Shown here piece after piece: positions 26,533 to 35,804 of a DNA stretch of 64,000 bases. The stretch is from contig NZ_JARHUI010000003.1 of the NCBI RefSeq assembly GCF_029222925.1, positions 124,001 through 188,000 of the forward strand, in the 5' to 3' direction. The notes under the pieces are model-generated. The model did not search any database and was not told the DNA's origin. It saw only the letters and a program-made list of their open reading frames with translations. Made by a program: the position numbers and the translations under genes. Position 1 is the first letter of the stretch; each line of letters begins with the position of its first letter. The stretch comes from Algoriphagus sp. CAU 1675. Lineage in GTDB: Bacteria; Bacteroidota; Bacteroidia; Cytophagales; Cyclobacteriaceae.

Positions 26533-28128
26533 ATGACAAATTCATTGAGTTTTATTTCCAAGGCAAGCAGGATTACACTGCTTGCTTTTTGTTTTTCTGC
26601 AGGTGCCATCGGTCAAGAGATCAAATCTCTTTCTGAGGCCAACAGTAGCCAGGATGACAGAAATCCGGTTTGGGTTGGTGGAAATTCGCTTTTATTTACC
26701 CGTGCTTTTCATCCTCTAAATAAGGGTGGAGTCAATGATCCCGGGGATATCTGGATGAGTAGGAAAACTCCCGATGGAAATTGGTCTGAAGCTATTCACA
26801 TTGCTGAACTGAGTAGCTCGGGATATGATCTTGTGTTGGGAATGCAAGATGCTTTGACGCTTTTGGTGTATCAAAAGAACCAAAACGGCCAGGGAATTTA
26901 TCAGTATTCTAAATTTGGAGCTGATTGGAATTTTTTAAGTAAAGTTGATTTTCCAGGTTTGGATCAATTGCAGGGAACAATTACAGGAGGACTTTCATCT
27001 GATGGGAAAATATTGTTTCTATCTGGAATTGGAGAGGATAGTAGAGGGAATGAGGATATTTACCTTTCCGTTAATGAGGAAGAATTAGGCTGGTCCACTC
27101 CTAAAAATCTTGGATCGTTGATAAATACAATTGGACAGGAGACAAGTCCTTATTTTGACGGTGAAAAAATGCTTTTTTTCTTTTGTTCCAACATGCACGA
27201 AGGCGCGGAAGGGAAAGATGTTTTTGTTTCAAAAGCCTTGGATCAAGATCTAACAGCTTGGTCAAAACCTATAAAATGGGAGAAAATCAGCTCACCAGGC
27301 TCGGAAGGATCCGTTACTTTTATTGGACAGAACGAAATCGTTTGGTCCAGTACCCAAAATAGCGATGGTTTTGCAGATCTGTTGACTTTTTCAATACCAG
27401 TTCCGCTTGAAATTCCAACGGAATTTGAAGAAACTGAAATCCAAGGAGTTCCTGAAAAAGAGAAGGAAAACAAGTCTATTATTCCAATATATCCATCCAC
27501 TTCAATTGGATTTCCTGAGATAATGGTACAAGTTGAGAAAGCTGAAGTACCCTTAAGTGTTGTGGTTTTGGATCAAAAAACCAAAGAGAGAATCCCCTTT
27601 CGACTCCAATCCCTTAATCTTCAAAAGGAATACTCACAAGATAGTTTATTCCTCTCCAAGCTTCGTGAAGATGGGGTAGTGGAACTAGTGGTCAAGTCTG
27701 GAGGCTATTTTCCGCAAGCTATCAAGGTGGATCAGTTCAAGGCTGGGGAGCCCTTGGTGGTTTTGTTGATCAAAGCAGAGGCTGGAAACAGTTTTCTTTT
27801 GGAAAAGGTGGAGTTCAAAAGAGGGACAGCAGTACTCGAAGGTCTGGATTCCGAAGCATTTTTAGATAAACTTGTTCAGTTTTTGATAGAAAACCCTGAT
27901 GTAAAAATCCGAATCAACGGACATACAGACAGCGCAGGGGATCCTAGCTTGAATAAGGCCTTATCTTTGGAGAGAGCAGCTTCAGTCCGGGATTATTTGA
28001 TTCAGCAAGGCGTGGATTTTGAACGCTTGAGGATCTCAGGATGGGGAGGCACTAGACCCATCGCCTCCAATTCCACTGAAGTAGGAAGGGAAAAAAACCG
28101 AAGGGTGGAAATCACAGTGGAGCAATAA
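26533..28128 (+). CDS. OmpA-domain envelope protein with N-terminal PD40-like propeller
   Basis: A 531-residue exported protein. A signal peptide (residues 1-28, ending AGAIGQ) is followed by a beta-propeller-like region with PD40-type repeats (about 35-290), a linker, a probable beta-sandwich (about 325-410) and a C-terminal OmpA peptidoglycan-binding domain (about 415-531) with GHTDSAGD and the conserved ERAASVRDYL and NRRVEI segments. It would anchor the outer membrane to peptidoglycan. Start 2 bp after the deoxyhypusine-synthase-like gene. Confidence 0.88.
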   Translation: MTNSLSFISKASRITLLAFCFSAGAIGQEIKSLSEANSSQDDRNPVWVGGNSLLFTRAFHPLNKGGVNDPGDIWMSRKTPDGNWSEAIHIAELSSSGYDLVLGMQDALTLLVYQKNQNGQGIYQYSKFGADWNFLSKVDFPGLDQLQGTITGGLSSDGKILFLSGIGEDSRGNEDIYLSVNEEELGWSTPKNLGSLINTIGQETSPYFDGEKMLFFFCSNMHEGAEGKDVFVSKALDQDLTAWSKPIKWEKISSPGSEGSVTFIGQNEIVWSSTQNSDGFADLLTFSIPVPLEIPTEFEETEIQGVPEKEKENKSIIPIYPSTSIGFPEIMVQVEKAEVPLSVVVLDQKTKERIPFRLQSLNLQKEYSQDSLFLSKLREDGVVELVVKSGGYFPQAIKVDQFKAGEPLVVLLIKAEAGNSFLLEKVEFKRGTAVLEGLDSEAFLDKLVQFLIENPDVKIRINGHTDSAGDPSLNKALSLERAASVRDYLIQQGVDFERLRISGWGGTRPIASNSTEVGREKNRRVEITVEQ

Positions 28129-28188
28129 AAATTTATTCGAAAATGGGGTGCCTAGGTACCACCAAATTATAAAGTAGAAATAAGTATA

Positions 28189-28219
28189 AAAAAGGTCCGG
28201 AATTGCACCGGACCTTTTT
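28189..28219. terminator. Bidirectional intrinsic terminator
   Basis: Perfect 12-bp stem AAAAAGGTCCGG / CCGGACCTTTTT with an AATTGCA loop, between convergent OmpA-domain and oxidoreductase genes. Confidence 0.9.
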
Positions 28220-28222
28220 GTT

Positions 28223-29683
28223 TTAGAGGGTGTAATTACCTCTGTATTCTCTTTTTACAAATTGATTGGCGGGCTCGAAATTTGTAACCTTCATATTGGG
28301 GCCGTCCCAAACTAGTTTGATTCCTCTACCAGGATAATCAAACTGGTTTGCATTACCGCCTTCTCTTGGAACTCTGTAGTCGTAGCTTCGAATGGCAAGA
28401 TTTCCCATCAAGACAGACTCGGTCAAAGGGCCTGCAATACTAAATGGAGAGCTCAAATTCTTATATTCTTGAGAACCGTAACCAGCGATACAAGCTTCTA
28501 CCCAGTTATTATAATGCCCTCTATCTCCATCTGGAACCCTGTACAGTGTTTCTGGAACATTGATGTCCTTGGTCTTGGAAGTAGGAAGAAGTTGTGGATT
28601 GACTCCATATGTGGAGCACATCATTTTTCCTTTGGTCCCTTCAATGATTACTCCATTTCCACCATCACCCATTTGCTCATTTGGTTCCAATTCTTCTGGT
28701 CTGGTTGGCTGTATTCCTCCATCCATCCAGTGGAACTCAAGGTCTTCTTTTCCAGGTCGATCAAATCGTAGTGTGATATGTGAAGAAGGAGGGCAGCTTT
28801 CTGGAAAATACCCCCTGGTAAATTCTCCAACATAAACGGATCCTACAGAGCACTCAGCGGACTTTGGGTAACCCAAGCCAAGCACTCTGAAAGGAGGCTC
28901 CATAATATGGCATGCCATGTCTCCCAAAGCACCGGTTCCATAATCCCACCAGCCCCTCCAATTGAAAGGAACGAGATTATCCACATAATCTTTGTAGGGA
29001 GCTGTGCCTAGCCAAAGATCCCAGTCCAGGTCCGAAGGTGGGGTTTTGGGAGTGTTTGGCCATTGAATTCCCTGTGGCCAAACCGGTCTATTGGTCCAGG
29101 TATAAACTTTGGTTGCCTCGCCGATCAATCCGGCCTGGTACCATTCTACCATTTTTCTGACCCCATCTCCTGAAGAGCCCTGATTTCCCATTTGGGTTAC
29201 CACTTTATATTTTTCAGCTGCCTCTGTCAGCATTCTTGCTTCATAGATGTCATGGGAAAGCGGTTTTTGTACATAAACATGTTTTCCCATCTTCATGGCC
29301 ATCATGGCTGCCACGGCGTGCATATGGTCGGGAGTAGAAACGGTAACTGCGTCAATATTATTTGCTTCTTTTTCAAGCATTACCCTGAAATCCTTATAAT
29401 AAGCAGCTTTTGGATGATCTTCACGGCTACGTTTTGCCCGGGTGTCATCCACATCACAAAGAGCAACAATATCTGCTTTTCCACTCCTAAAAACTCCACT
29501 GACATCTCCATATCCCATTCCGCCAACGCCTATGCCTGCTACCCGTAATTTGTCGCTAGGGGCCACAAACCCAGGCCCCCCAAGTACATGACGGGGAACA
29601 ATATAAAAACCGGCCATTGCTAGGGCAGAGCCCTTAATAAAATTCCTCCGGGAGTTGCCCGGGTTTGGTTCATGTTTCTTCAT
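28223..29683 (-). CDS. TAT-exported Gfo/Idh/MocA-family oxidoreductase
   Basis: A 486-residue NAD(P)-dependent oxidoreductase. The twin-arginine signal SRRNFIKGSALAMAGF starts at residue 11, so the enzyme is folded before export with its cofactor. The Rossmann motif GIGVGGMGYG is near residues 51-60, and EKxxxxP-like HVYVQKPLS carries the family lysine. Relatives act on sugars or sugar alcohols. The GH20 hexosaminidase gene is divergent from it. Confidence 0.92.
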   Translation of the reverse strand: MKKHEPNPGNSRRNFIKGSALAMAGFYIVPRHVLGGPGFVAPSDKLRVAGIGVGGMGYGDVSGVFRSGKADIVALCDVDDTRAKRSREDHPKAAYYKDFRVMLEKEANNIDAVTVSTPDHMHAVAAMMAMKMGKHVYVQKPLSHDIYEARMLTEAAEKYKVVTQMGNQGSSGDGVRKMVEWYQAGLIGEATKVYTWTNRPVWPQGIQWPNTPKTPPSDLDWDLWLGTAPYKDYVDNLVPFNWRGWWDYGTGALGDMACHIMEPPFRVLGLGYPKSAECSVGSVYVGEFTRGYFPESCPPSSHITLRFDRPGKEDLEFHWMDGGIQPTRPEELEPNEQMGDGGNGVIIEGTKGKMMCSTYGVNPQLLPTSKTKDINVPETLYRVPDGDRGHYNNWVEACIAGYGSQEYKNLSSPFSIAGPLTESVLMGNLAIRSYDYRVPREGGNANQFDYPGRGIKLVWDGPNMKVTNFEPANQFVKREYRGNYTL

Positions 29684-29903
29684 GGTTATTCAGTTGTTGT
29701 TAACAGAGATCTTAAATTATTAAAAAGCCTTTAGATTTCATCTCCAGAATATATTTATAATTATCCAACAGGCCTTTCTTGAAAAAAATAAACTTTCATT
29801 GAAGAACTCCCGTAATAGGCTCTTATGTCTTTTTTGATATTATGTCTTATATGAAAGGAGATTTTTAAAAATTTTACTTAAGTTTAATGCAAAATCATTG
29901 GTT

Positions 29904-31502
29904 ATGAAAAGATTTATCACCCCTTTAATTGGGCTTGTTATTCTTGGTTTTCAGGCCTGTCAGGAGAAAGTAAGCCCACTGACCGAATCTGGATTGATTC
30001 CAGTTCCTGTTACCATCACAAATTCAAATGGAGTTTTTGAATTGGTAGAAAATTCTTCTATCCAAGTAATTGGGGAAGGATCCGGTCTGAGTTTCACAGC
30101 TCAGTATTTAGCAGAGAAGTTACAGCCTTCTACCGGCTATTCGATTCCTGTAGGGAGTGAATCAGGAAATATTGTCCTAGAACTAACTGGCTCTTCAAGT
30201 TCAGATGAAAGTTATGAGTTGGAGATAACTGATAATCAGGTAAAAATATCTTCTCCTTCTGAGGCAGGAGTGTTTTACGGAGTACAGACTTTGCTTCAGG
30301 CTTTCCCGGCTGAGATTTTCAGCAAAACGAAGGTGGATACAAAATGGGTTTTGCCCACTGGAACTATATCGGATAAGCCTGAATATGGCTATAGAGGTTC
30401 TATGCTTGATGTTACCAGACATTTTCTTTCTGTAGAAGATGTGAAACATTATATCGATGAGATGGCTACCCTTAAATTGAACTATCTCCATTTACACCTT
30501 ACTGATGATCAGGGATGGAGAATTGAAATCAAGTCATGGCCTAAATTGACTGAAATTGGTGCTCAGACTGAAGTTGGAGGTGGAGAAGGTGGTTTCTATA
30601 CACAGGAAGAATACAAAGACATTGTTAAGTATGCTAGTGATCGTTTTATCACTGTTGTTCCTGAAGTGGATATGCCAGGTCATACCAATGCAGCATTGGC
30701 TTCTTATGCTGAATTGAATCCCGGAGTCAATCTTCCTGACGGGGACTATTCAACTGTTAATGAACAAGAGTTGGATTATTCCATGCCGTTGAAAAATCCT
30801 CAAGCTGCTGAACTTTACACCGGAACCAAAGTTGGTTTCAGTACCTTTTCTTCAAAATTAGAACTGACCTATCAGTTCATTGATGATGTGGTAAGAGAGA
30901 TTACTGAAATGACTCCAGGACCATATTTTCATATTGGAGGGGATGAATCACATGTAACTGAAAAGGATGATTATGTGTATTTCATCGAACGTGTTCAGGG
31001 CATTGTTGAGAAATATGGAAAAACCAGTATTGGATGGGATGAAGTGGCAACTTCCAACCTCCTGCCAGGCAATGTTGCTCAATTCTGGGCAATGGCAGAC
31101 AATGCCCAGTTGGCTAAAGAGCAAGGAAACCAGGTGTTGATGTCCCCTTCAACCAAGGCATATTTAGATATGCAATATGATTCTCTTTCCCGAATCGGTT
31201 ATAATTGGGCTGCCTATATTGAATTGGACTCGGCTTATCTTTGGGATCCGGCAACTTTTGTTGAAGGGCTTGGAAAGGCGGACATTTTCGGAGTTGAAGC
31301 TCCGCTTTGGACAGAGACGGTAACAAACAGGGAGGACATGGAATATCTTATTTTCCCTAGAATCGCAGCAATCGCTGAAGTTGCGTGGGCTCCTGCCAGT
31401 TCCAGAGACTGGGTAAGCTTCCAGAAAAGAATTGCTCTTATGGGTAAAAAATGGGATGTGAGAGGAATTGGTTATTACAAATCACCAAAAGTGAATTGGT
31501 AA
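29904..31502 (+). CDS. GH20 beta-N-acetylhexosaminidase, lipoprotein
   Basis: A 532-residue exo-hexosaminidase. MKRFITPLIGLVILGFQAC gives a lipobox with C19. An N-terminal GH20b alpha/beta domain (about 30-155) precedes the catalytic barrel opening with YRGSMLDVTRHF. The catalytic Asp-Glu pair is D347-E348 in FHIGGDES. It would release terminal GlcNAc or GalNAc from chitin oligosaccharides, glycans or peptidoglycan fragments at the cell surface or periplasm. The upstream TTG at 29898 adds two residues and is not favoured. Confidence 0.93.
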   Translation: MKRFITPLIGLVILGFQACQEKVSPLTESGLIPVPVTITNSNGVFELVENSSIQVIGEGSGLSFTAQYLAEKLQPSTGYSIPVGSESGNIVLELTGSSSSDESYELEITDNQVKISSPSEAGVFYGVQTLLQAFPAEIFSKTKVDTKWVLPTGTISDKPEYGYRGSMLDVTRHFLSVEDVKHYIDEMATLKLNYLHLHLTDDQGWRIEIKSWPKLTEIGAQTEVGGGEGGFYTQEEYKDIVKYASDRFITVVPEVDMPGHTNAALASYAELNPGVNLPDGDYSTVNEQELDYSMPLKNPQAAELYTGTKVGFSTFSSKLELTYQFIDDVVREITEMTPGPYFHIGGDESHVTEKDDYVYFIERVQGIVEKYGKTSIGWDEVATSNLLPGNVAQFWAMADNAQLAKEQGNQVLMSPSTKAYLDMQYDSLSRIGYNWAAYIELDSAYLWDPATFVEGLGKADIFGVEAPLWTETVTNREDMEYLIFPRIAAIAEVAWAPASSRDWVSFQKRIALMGKKWDVRGIGYYKSPKVNW

Positions 31503-31530
31503 ACTTATTGCCTTATTAAACCTGTTGAGG

Positions 31531-31564
31531 CCCAAATCGAAGTGATTCGATTTGGGCTTTTTTA
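31531..31564 (+). terminator. Intrinsic terminator of the GH20 gene
   Basis: Perfect 12-bp stem GCCCAAATCGAA / TTCGATTTGGGC with a GTGA loop and T-tract. Confidence 0.88.
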
Positions 31565-31674
31565 TTTGTAAAAAAGTCTAATTTCTTTGATAATTGGACA
31601 AATTGAGGCTATTATGCTTCCTTATTTATTTAATCAATTGAACCGGAAATGATATCCGGAGAAAAGCTGTGTTA

Positions 31675-33030
31675 ATGGGCGACTTCATAATTTCTTTTGC
31701 AAACTGGATCTGGGGAACACCAATGTTATTGTTATTAATGGGAGGGGGGATGATTTTATTGATACATTCAGGATTTGTCCCATTTCGAAAAATAGGTCAT
31801 GCGATAAGTCTTTTTAAAGGAAAATATGATGACGATCTTGCTCCGGGTCAGATTACCTCATTTCAGGCCCTTTCCTCAGCTATTGCGGCGACAGTTGGAT
31901 TGGGGAATATCAGTGGAGTTGCAATAGCGATAAGTATGGGAGGCCCTGGGGCTATTTTTTGGATGTGGGTTTCTGCCTTTGTTGGTATGGCAACCAAATT
32001 TTACAGCTGTAGTCTGGCCATTATGTTTAGAGGAAAAGATTCGGCTGGAGTGGTACAAGGTGGTCCGATGTATGTAATCGAAGAAGGAATGGGCAAGAAA
32101 TGGAAATTTCTATCCATAATCTTTTCTTTAGCAGGGATCGTAGGCTTGTTGGCAATCTTTCAAGCCAATCAATTGTCAGCTGTATTTAGGGCAGTAATAT
32201 TGGAACCTTCTGGAATCAGTTCAAGTGAAACCACCCGATGGATTATTGGGATTTCCATGATGATTTTGGTGGCTACTGTCATCCTGGGAGGAATTCAAAG
32301 GATTGCCTCGGTCGCCTCAAAATTGGTACCCTTTATGGTGGGCCTATATTTTGTTACTGTATTGATTATTGTAGCTAAATATGTAGGGGATGTTCCGGAT
32401 ATGCTTTTGAAAATTGTAACAGATGCATTTACAGGTGAAGCAGCAGCCGGGGGAGTGGTCGGTGCAGTGATTGTAACTGGTGCGAGAAGAGCTGCATTTT
32501 CAAATGAAGCTGGTATTGGTACTGCTCCTATGGTTCACGGAGCTTCTAAAAACAGGGAGCCTATCCGAGAGGGGCTCATTGCCATGTTGGGCCCATTCAT
32601 TGATACCATTGTAGTTTGTACTCTTACTGCCCTTGTGATTATGCTGACAGGAGTATGGCAAAGTACCGAAGCAGATGGTGTTCGGTTGACCTTGGAAGCA
32701 TTTGAGACGGCCTTGCCAGGTATTGGGAAATATTTACTGATGACGGCGGTTTTGATTTTTGCACTCTCCACTATGTTTACCTATTCGTATTATGGGCATA
32801 AGTGCTTTAATTATTTGTTTGGAGCGAAAAGGGCAGACTTTTACAATTACTTCTATCTCATTACAATTGTAGCTGGAGCAGTTGCTTCCTTGGAAGTAGT
32901 TGTGAGTTTGGTAGACGGTATGTATGCGATTATGGCGATTCCTACAATGATTTCTACCATTTATTTGGCTCCGAAAGTTAGGGCAGCATACAAGGACTAT
33001 TTTCGAAGAATGAAGAACCAGGAATTATGA
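31675..33030 (+). CDS. AGCS-family amino-acid:cation symporter
   Basis: A 451-residue inner-membrane protein with about ten helices. Family signatures are AATVGLGNISGVA, GGPGAIFWMWV, VQGGPMYVIEEGM and AFSNEAGIGTAPMVHG, as in sodium:alanine/glycine symporters. ATG 31675 is preferred over the in-frame GTG 31669. The last four bases (ATGA) form the start of the glycerate kinase gene, so the two are translationally coupled; a joint role in serine/glycine-linked carbon use is possible. Confidence 0.9.
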   Translation: MGDFIISFANWIWGTPMLLLLMGGGMILLIHSGFVPFRKIGHAISLFKGKYDDDLAPGQITSFQALSSAIAATVGLGNISGVAIAISMGGPGAIFWMWVSAFVGMATKFYSCSLAIMFRGKDSAGVVQGGPMYVIEEGMGKKWKFLSIIFSLAGIVGLLAIFQANQLSAVFRAVILEPSGISSSETTRWIIGISMMILVATVILGGIQRIASVASKLVPFMVGLYFVTVLIIVAKYVGDVPDMLLKIVTDAFTGEAAAGGVVGAVIVTGARRAAFSNEAGIGTAPMVHGASKNREPIREGLIAMLGPFIDTIVVCTLTALVIMLTGVWQSTEADGVRLTLEAFETALPGIGKYLLMTAVLIFALSTMFTYSYYGHKCFNYLFGAKRADFYNYFYLITIVAGAVASLEVVVSLVDGMYAIMAIPTMISTIYLAPKVRAAYKDYFRRMKNQEL

Positions 33031-34142
33031 GAATACTGATTTCTCCAAATGCCTTCAAAGGAACAATCAGTGCCGGAGAGGCAGGAGAAATTATAGACCA
33101 GTTTTTTAAGGAAAATCACCCTCATTTTGAAACTAAAGTAATTCCACTTGCTGATGGTGGAGACGGAACCTGTGCGTTATTAAGTGAGTTTTTGGGTTTG
33201 GAAAAAATCAAGGTTTGGTCTCTGGATCCTTTTGGAAAACCCACAATGGGGTTTTACGGCTGGTCCCCAAAAAATCGAAAAGCGTATTTGGATGTCTCCA
33301 CTGCCTCTGGTTTGGGACTTTTGGGCAATCAGAGTAAAAATCCTTGGGTTGCATCAACCTATGGAACTGGCTTGTTAATCAAGGATGCCGTACAAAGAGG
33401 GGCTGAAGAAATTGTACTTGGCTTAGGAGGTAGTGCTACAGTAGATTTAGGGCTTGGGATTTTGTCGGCACTAGGTATCCATTTTTTAGATCAAAATGGG
33501 AGGGAGTTAGTTCCATTTACAGATAGCTTCCTTTCTTCAGTTTCTCATATTCAATTAAGCCCTTCTGTTCCGAAAATTAAATTTTCATGCCTTTGTGATG
33601 TCAGGAATCAGTTTTTTGGTGATGCAGGAGCTATTCCGGTTTTTGGACCTCAAAAAGGATTGAAGAAAGAAGAATTTTTACCATATGAATCAAAATGTAG
33701 GAAAGTAGTTGAAATGATGTTTTCCAAAGCAAAGAAGGAGTTTATAGATCTTCAAGGCTTTGGAGCAGCTGGTGGAATTGCCTTGGGACTGAGTGCTTTT
33801 TTTCCTACAGAAATGAAGTTCGGTGCCCCATACTTTTTTGAAATGGTCCATCTCAGTGAAGAGCTTGAACTTGCAGATTGCATCATAACAGGAGAGGGTA
33901 GATATGATTCTCAGTCTGAGGAAGGGAAAGCCTGTTTTGAATTGCTGCGTCTTGCAAAAAAGAAAAACAAAAAAGTGATTCTGATCACCGCTGGAGATGA
34001 GGCTTTTGGAGTAGGTTTTAACCAAATACTAAAATTGCCTGACCTGGATTTTTCCAAAGTGGATTATCCAGACCAGGCAAAATTGAATTTGAAATCCGTA
34101 ATTAGGACCAATCTTGACTTTGATTTTTTTCAAAATCTTTAG
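33027..34142 (+). CDS. Glycerate kinase
   Basis: A 371-residue GlxK/GarK-type kinase that phosphorylates D-glycerate. The N-terminal LISPNAFKGTISAGEA and PLADGGDGT, and the later LGLGGSATVDLGLGILSALG and ITGEGRYDSQ segments are family hallmarks. It overlaps the symporter gene by ATGA. Its stop overlaps the stop of the convergent DUF6526-like gene (TTAG, 34139-34142). Confidence 0.93.
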   Translation: MRILISPNAFKGTISAGEAGEIIDQFFKENHPHFETKVIPLADGGDGTCALLSEFLGLEKIKVWSLDPFGKPTMGFYGWSPKNRKAYLDVSTASGLGLLGNQSKNPWVASTYGTGLLIKDAVQRGAEEIVLGLGGSATVDLGLGILSALGIHFLDQNGRELVPFTDSFLSSVSHIQLSPSVPKIKFSCLCDVRNQFFGDAGAIPVFGPQKGLKKEEFLPYESKCRKVVEMMFSKAKKEFIDLQGFGAAGGIALGLSAFFPTEMKFGAPYFFEMVHLSEELELADCIITGEGRYDSQSEEGKACFELLRLAKKKNKKVILITAGDEAFGVGFNQILKLPDLDFSKVDYPDQAKLNLKSVIRTNLDFDFFQNL

Positions 34143-34570
34143 ACTCGGTGAAAATCCCCTTTCCAGTTTTTGATTCTTGATTTTATTTCTTTGCTACTCA
34201 ACTCTTCTGCTTGAGCTTGTTTAATCAAGTCTAACAACTCTTCATCTGGAGCAAATCTTAATGCGATGATTTGTCCAAGTTTGAGTTTGGATTCTATCTC
34301 TGAAAATGATTTTCCGCTGAGTTCGAAATATCTTTGCCGCATTTCCAATCTGATGATTCTGTTTTGGTTTTTTAATGCATAGATTCTAGCCAAAAAGGGG
34401 AATAGTATTAACAAGACAGCTAAAATTATGGAAAGTAAGTTTTCGGACAGGGATTCTGAAAAGTCCAATTTTGATAAAGTCAAAATGAAATAACTCAGCG
34501 AAAGAGGAAAGATGATATAATGATGAAGCACGTAATAACGTGCATGATTCTTGAAATTTTGTGTTTTCAT
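34139..34570 (-). CDS. DUF6526-like two-helix membrane protein
   Basis: A 143-residue protein with two hydrophobic helices (about 20-32 and 42-62), followed by a soluble helical tail. MKTQNFKNHARYYVLHHYIIFP matches the 'KTQNFKNHAR' N-terminus of the DUF6526 family found in Bacteroidetes. Function is unknown. Its stop codon is shared in a 4-nt overlap with the glycerate kinase stop. Confidence 0.82.
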   Translation of the reverse strand: MKTQNFKNHARYYVLHHYIIFPLSLSYFILTLSKLDFSESLSENLLSIILAVLLILFPFLARIYALKNQNRIIRLEMRQRYFELSGKSFSEIESKLKLGQIIALRFAPDEELLDLIKQAQAEELSSKEIKSRIKNWKGDFHRV

Positions 34571-34586
34571 AAAATGATGGGTAAAA

Positions 34587-34610
34587 AAAAAGAGGCCTAA
34601 GCCTCTTTTT
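34587..34610. terminator. Intrinsic terminator of the 49-residue gene
   Basis: Stem AAAAAGAGGC / GCCTCTTTTT with a CTAA loop, 15 bp past the stop of the small minus-strand gene. Confidence 0.82.
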
Positions 34611-34625
34611 TAGAATTAGTAAATA

Positions 34626-34775
34626 TCAATGATCGTGTTTCTTGCCTTTAGAAAATGTACTTCTAGCATCAATTGCTGAAAGACCTGCTCCAAATCCAAT
34701 CAGGATGCATACAATCAAAAGAAATAATTGAGCTCCTGATGCCAGGGGTGAAGAGAAAATATCCAGTAAGATCAT
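34626..34775 (-). CDS. 49-residue single-helix membrane protein
   Basis: A short frame, ATG at 34775 to TGA at 34626. The product begins MILLDIFSSPLASGAQLF, has one hydrophobic helix (about residues 15-36, LFLLIVCILIGFGAGLSAI) and ends in a basic tail KGKKHDH. A GC hairpin terminator lies 15 bp past the stop, which supports a real transcript. I know no named family. Small inner-membrane proteins of this type often modulate larger complexes, but no partner is evident. Confidence 0.6.
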   Translation of the reverse strand: MILLDIFSSPLASGAQLFLLIVCILIGFGAGLSAIDARSTFSKGKKHDH

Positions 34776-34857
34776 GTCGATTGTTTTGCTTTAATAATAG
34801 CCCGAAGATAAACTCTTGATATTAAATTACCAAAATAGCTTGTGCCCACTTGATAAT

Positions 34858-35049
34858 TTAATCGAAATCTTCTTCGTTGTCTTCGTCAAAATCTTCTTGG
34901 AAATCCTCTTCCTCATCGAAATCCATGATATTATCATCGATGAATTCATTATCCTCGTCTAGATCGTACTCGTCTTCGAAATCTCCCGAGAAATCATCCT
35001 CTTCTTCGAACTCATCAAATTCGTCGAAATCGTCTTCAAAATCCTCCAT
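34858..35049 (-). CDS. Hyperacidic 63-residue protein
   Basis: A small protein in which 40 of 63 residues are Asp or Glu, 11 are Phe, and none is Lys or Arg. Acidic blocks are broken regularly by single Phe residues (DDF, DEF, DEF, DDF ...), suggesting a disordered or nucleic-acid-mimicking chain with aromatic stickers. The opposite strand is also open but reads as Ser/Lys repeats, an expected shadow of GAN codons. No named family is recognised. It has an ATG start and a TAA stop. Confidence 0.55.
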   Translation of the reverse strand: MEDFEDDFDEFDEFEEEDDFSGDFEDEYDLDEDNEFIDDNIMDFDEEEDFQEDFDEDNEEDFD

Positions 35050-35312
35050 AGCAAATAGTAAAAGGGGTTTTTAATGAATTTACGTTACGAAGTAAAATAA
35101 AAAATCAATTTGGTCAATGTAAGATTGGCTAATTTTTTTTCAACTTTTTTCAATTTAATCTGAGAAAATGGAACTGCCGTTTTTTACCCTATTCAATTTA
35201 ACAATTCTGGAAGCAAAATGGTATGTAGAGTTTTAAGTTTTTCGAATAGCTTAACCCTCAATTTACGCTGAAGGTCACTTGTTCCGGCTTGACCATCTTT
35301 CGCATTTGAATT

Positions 35313-35343
35313 AAAAAAAAAGACCTTGAAGTTTGTCAAGGTC
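35313..35343 (-). terminator. Intrinsic terminator of the response-regulator gene
   Basis: Stem GACCTTGA / TCAAGGTC with a six-base loop and a nine-A run (U-tract on the minus strand). The hairpin overlaps the receiver gene's TGA by two bases. Confidence 0.82.
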
Positions 35344-35698
35344 AGTTGAATATGCTTTTGATTGATTTTTTAATCAAGGGTTTTGATAGGTAGTCCTTTA
35401 CGATTTGATAAGTACTTGCCTTTTTGATATCCCTTTCATCTACTGAACTGCTTAGGATATACACCTCTGCTTCGTTTTTTTGGGTGTCAAACTTATCCAA
35501 AAAGTCCCACCCATTCATTTCAGGCATGTTTAAATCCAAAAACAGATAGTTCGGTTTCAAATCATAGATTTCATCCAAAGCGGTTTTAGCACTAAGGTAC
35601 TTATAGAACTGACAGGGCTGATTTATATTTTTTGAAATCAACTTCTCAGTTACGAAAGTACTGATTGGATCATCATCTATGAGGACTATTGTTAGCAT
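35342..35698 (-). CDS. Single-domain response regulator (CheY-like receiver)
   Basis: A 118-residue receiver domain. The acidic pocket is D8-D9-D10, the phospho-acceptor is D55 in LFLDLNMPEMNG, and the switch Lys is in YLSKP near the C-terminus. No output domain and no adjacent histidine kinase are present, so it works as a phospho-relay element or interacts with a partner encoded elsewhere. ATG 35698 is preferred over TTG 35707. Confidence 0.9.
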   Translation of the reverse strand: MLTIVLIDDDPISTFVTEKLISKNINQPCQFYKYLSAKTALDEIYDLKPNYLFLDLNMPEMNGWDFLDKFDTQKNEAEVYILSSSVDERDIKKASTYQIVKDYLSKPLIKKSIKSIFN

Positions 35699-35804
35699 TA
35701 AATGCAAATATTTAAGCTCGAACTACATTAAAGCTATTACAAAAGTAATACACTCTAAAAAAAAACCAAATTAATTACCAAATAAGTTTTTGGGTTTGAG
35801 TGTC

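Noticed and set aside
34877..35074. Plus-strand Ser/Lys-rich open frame opposite the hyperacidic gene
   Set aside because: It is what GAN-rich codons give when read on the other strand, and it has no terminator or promoter support.
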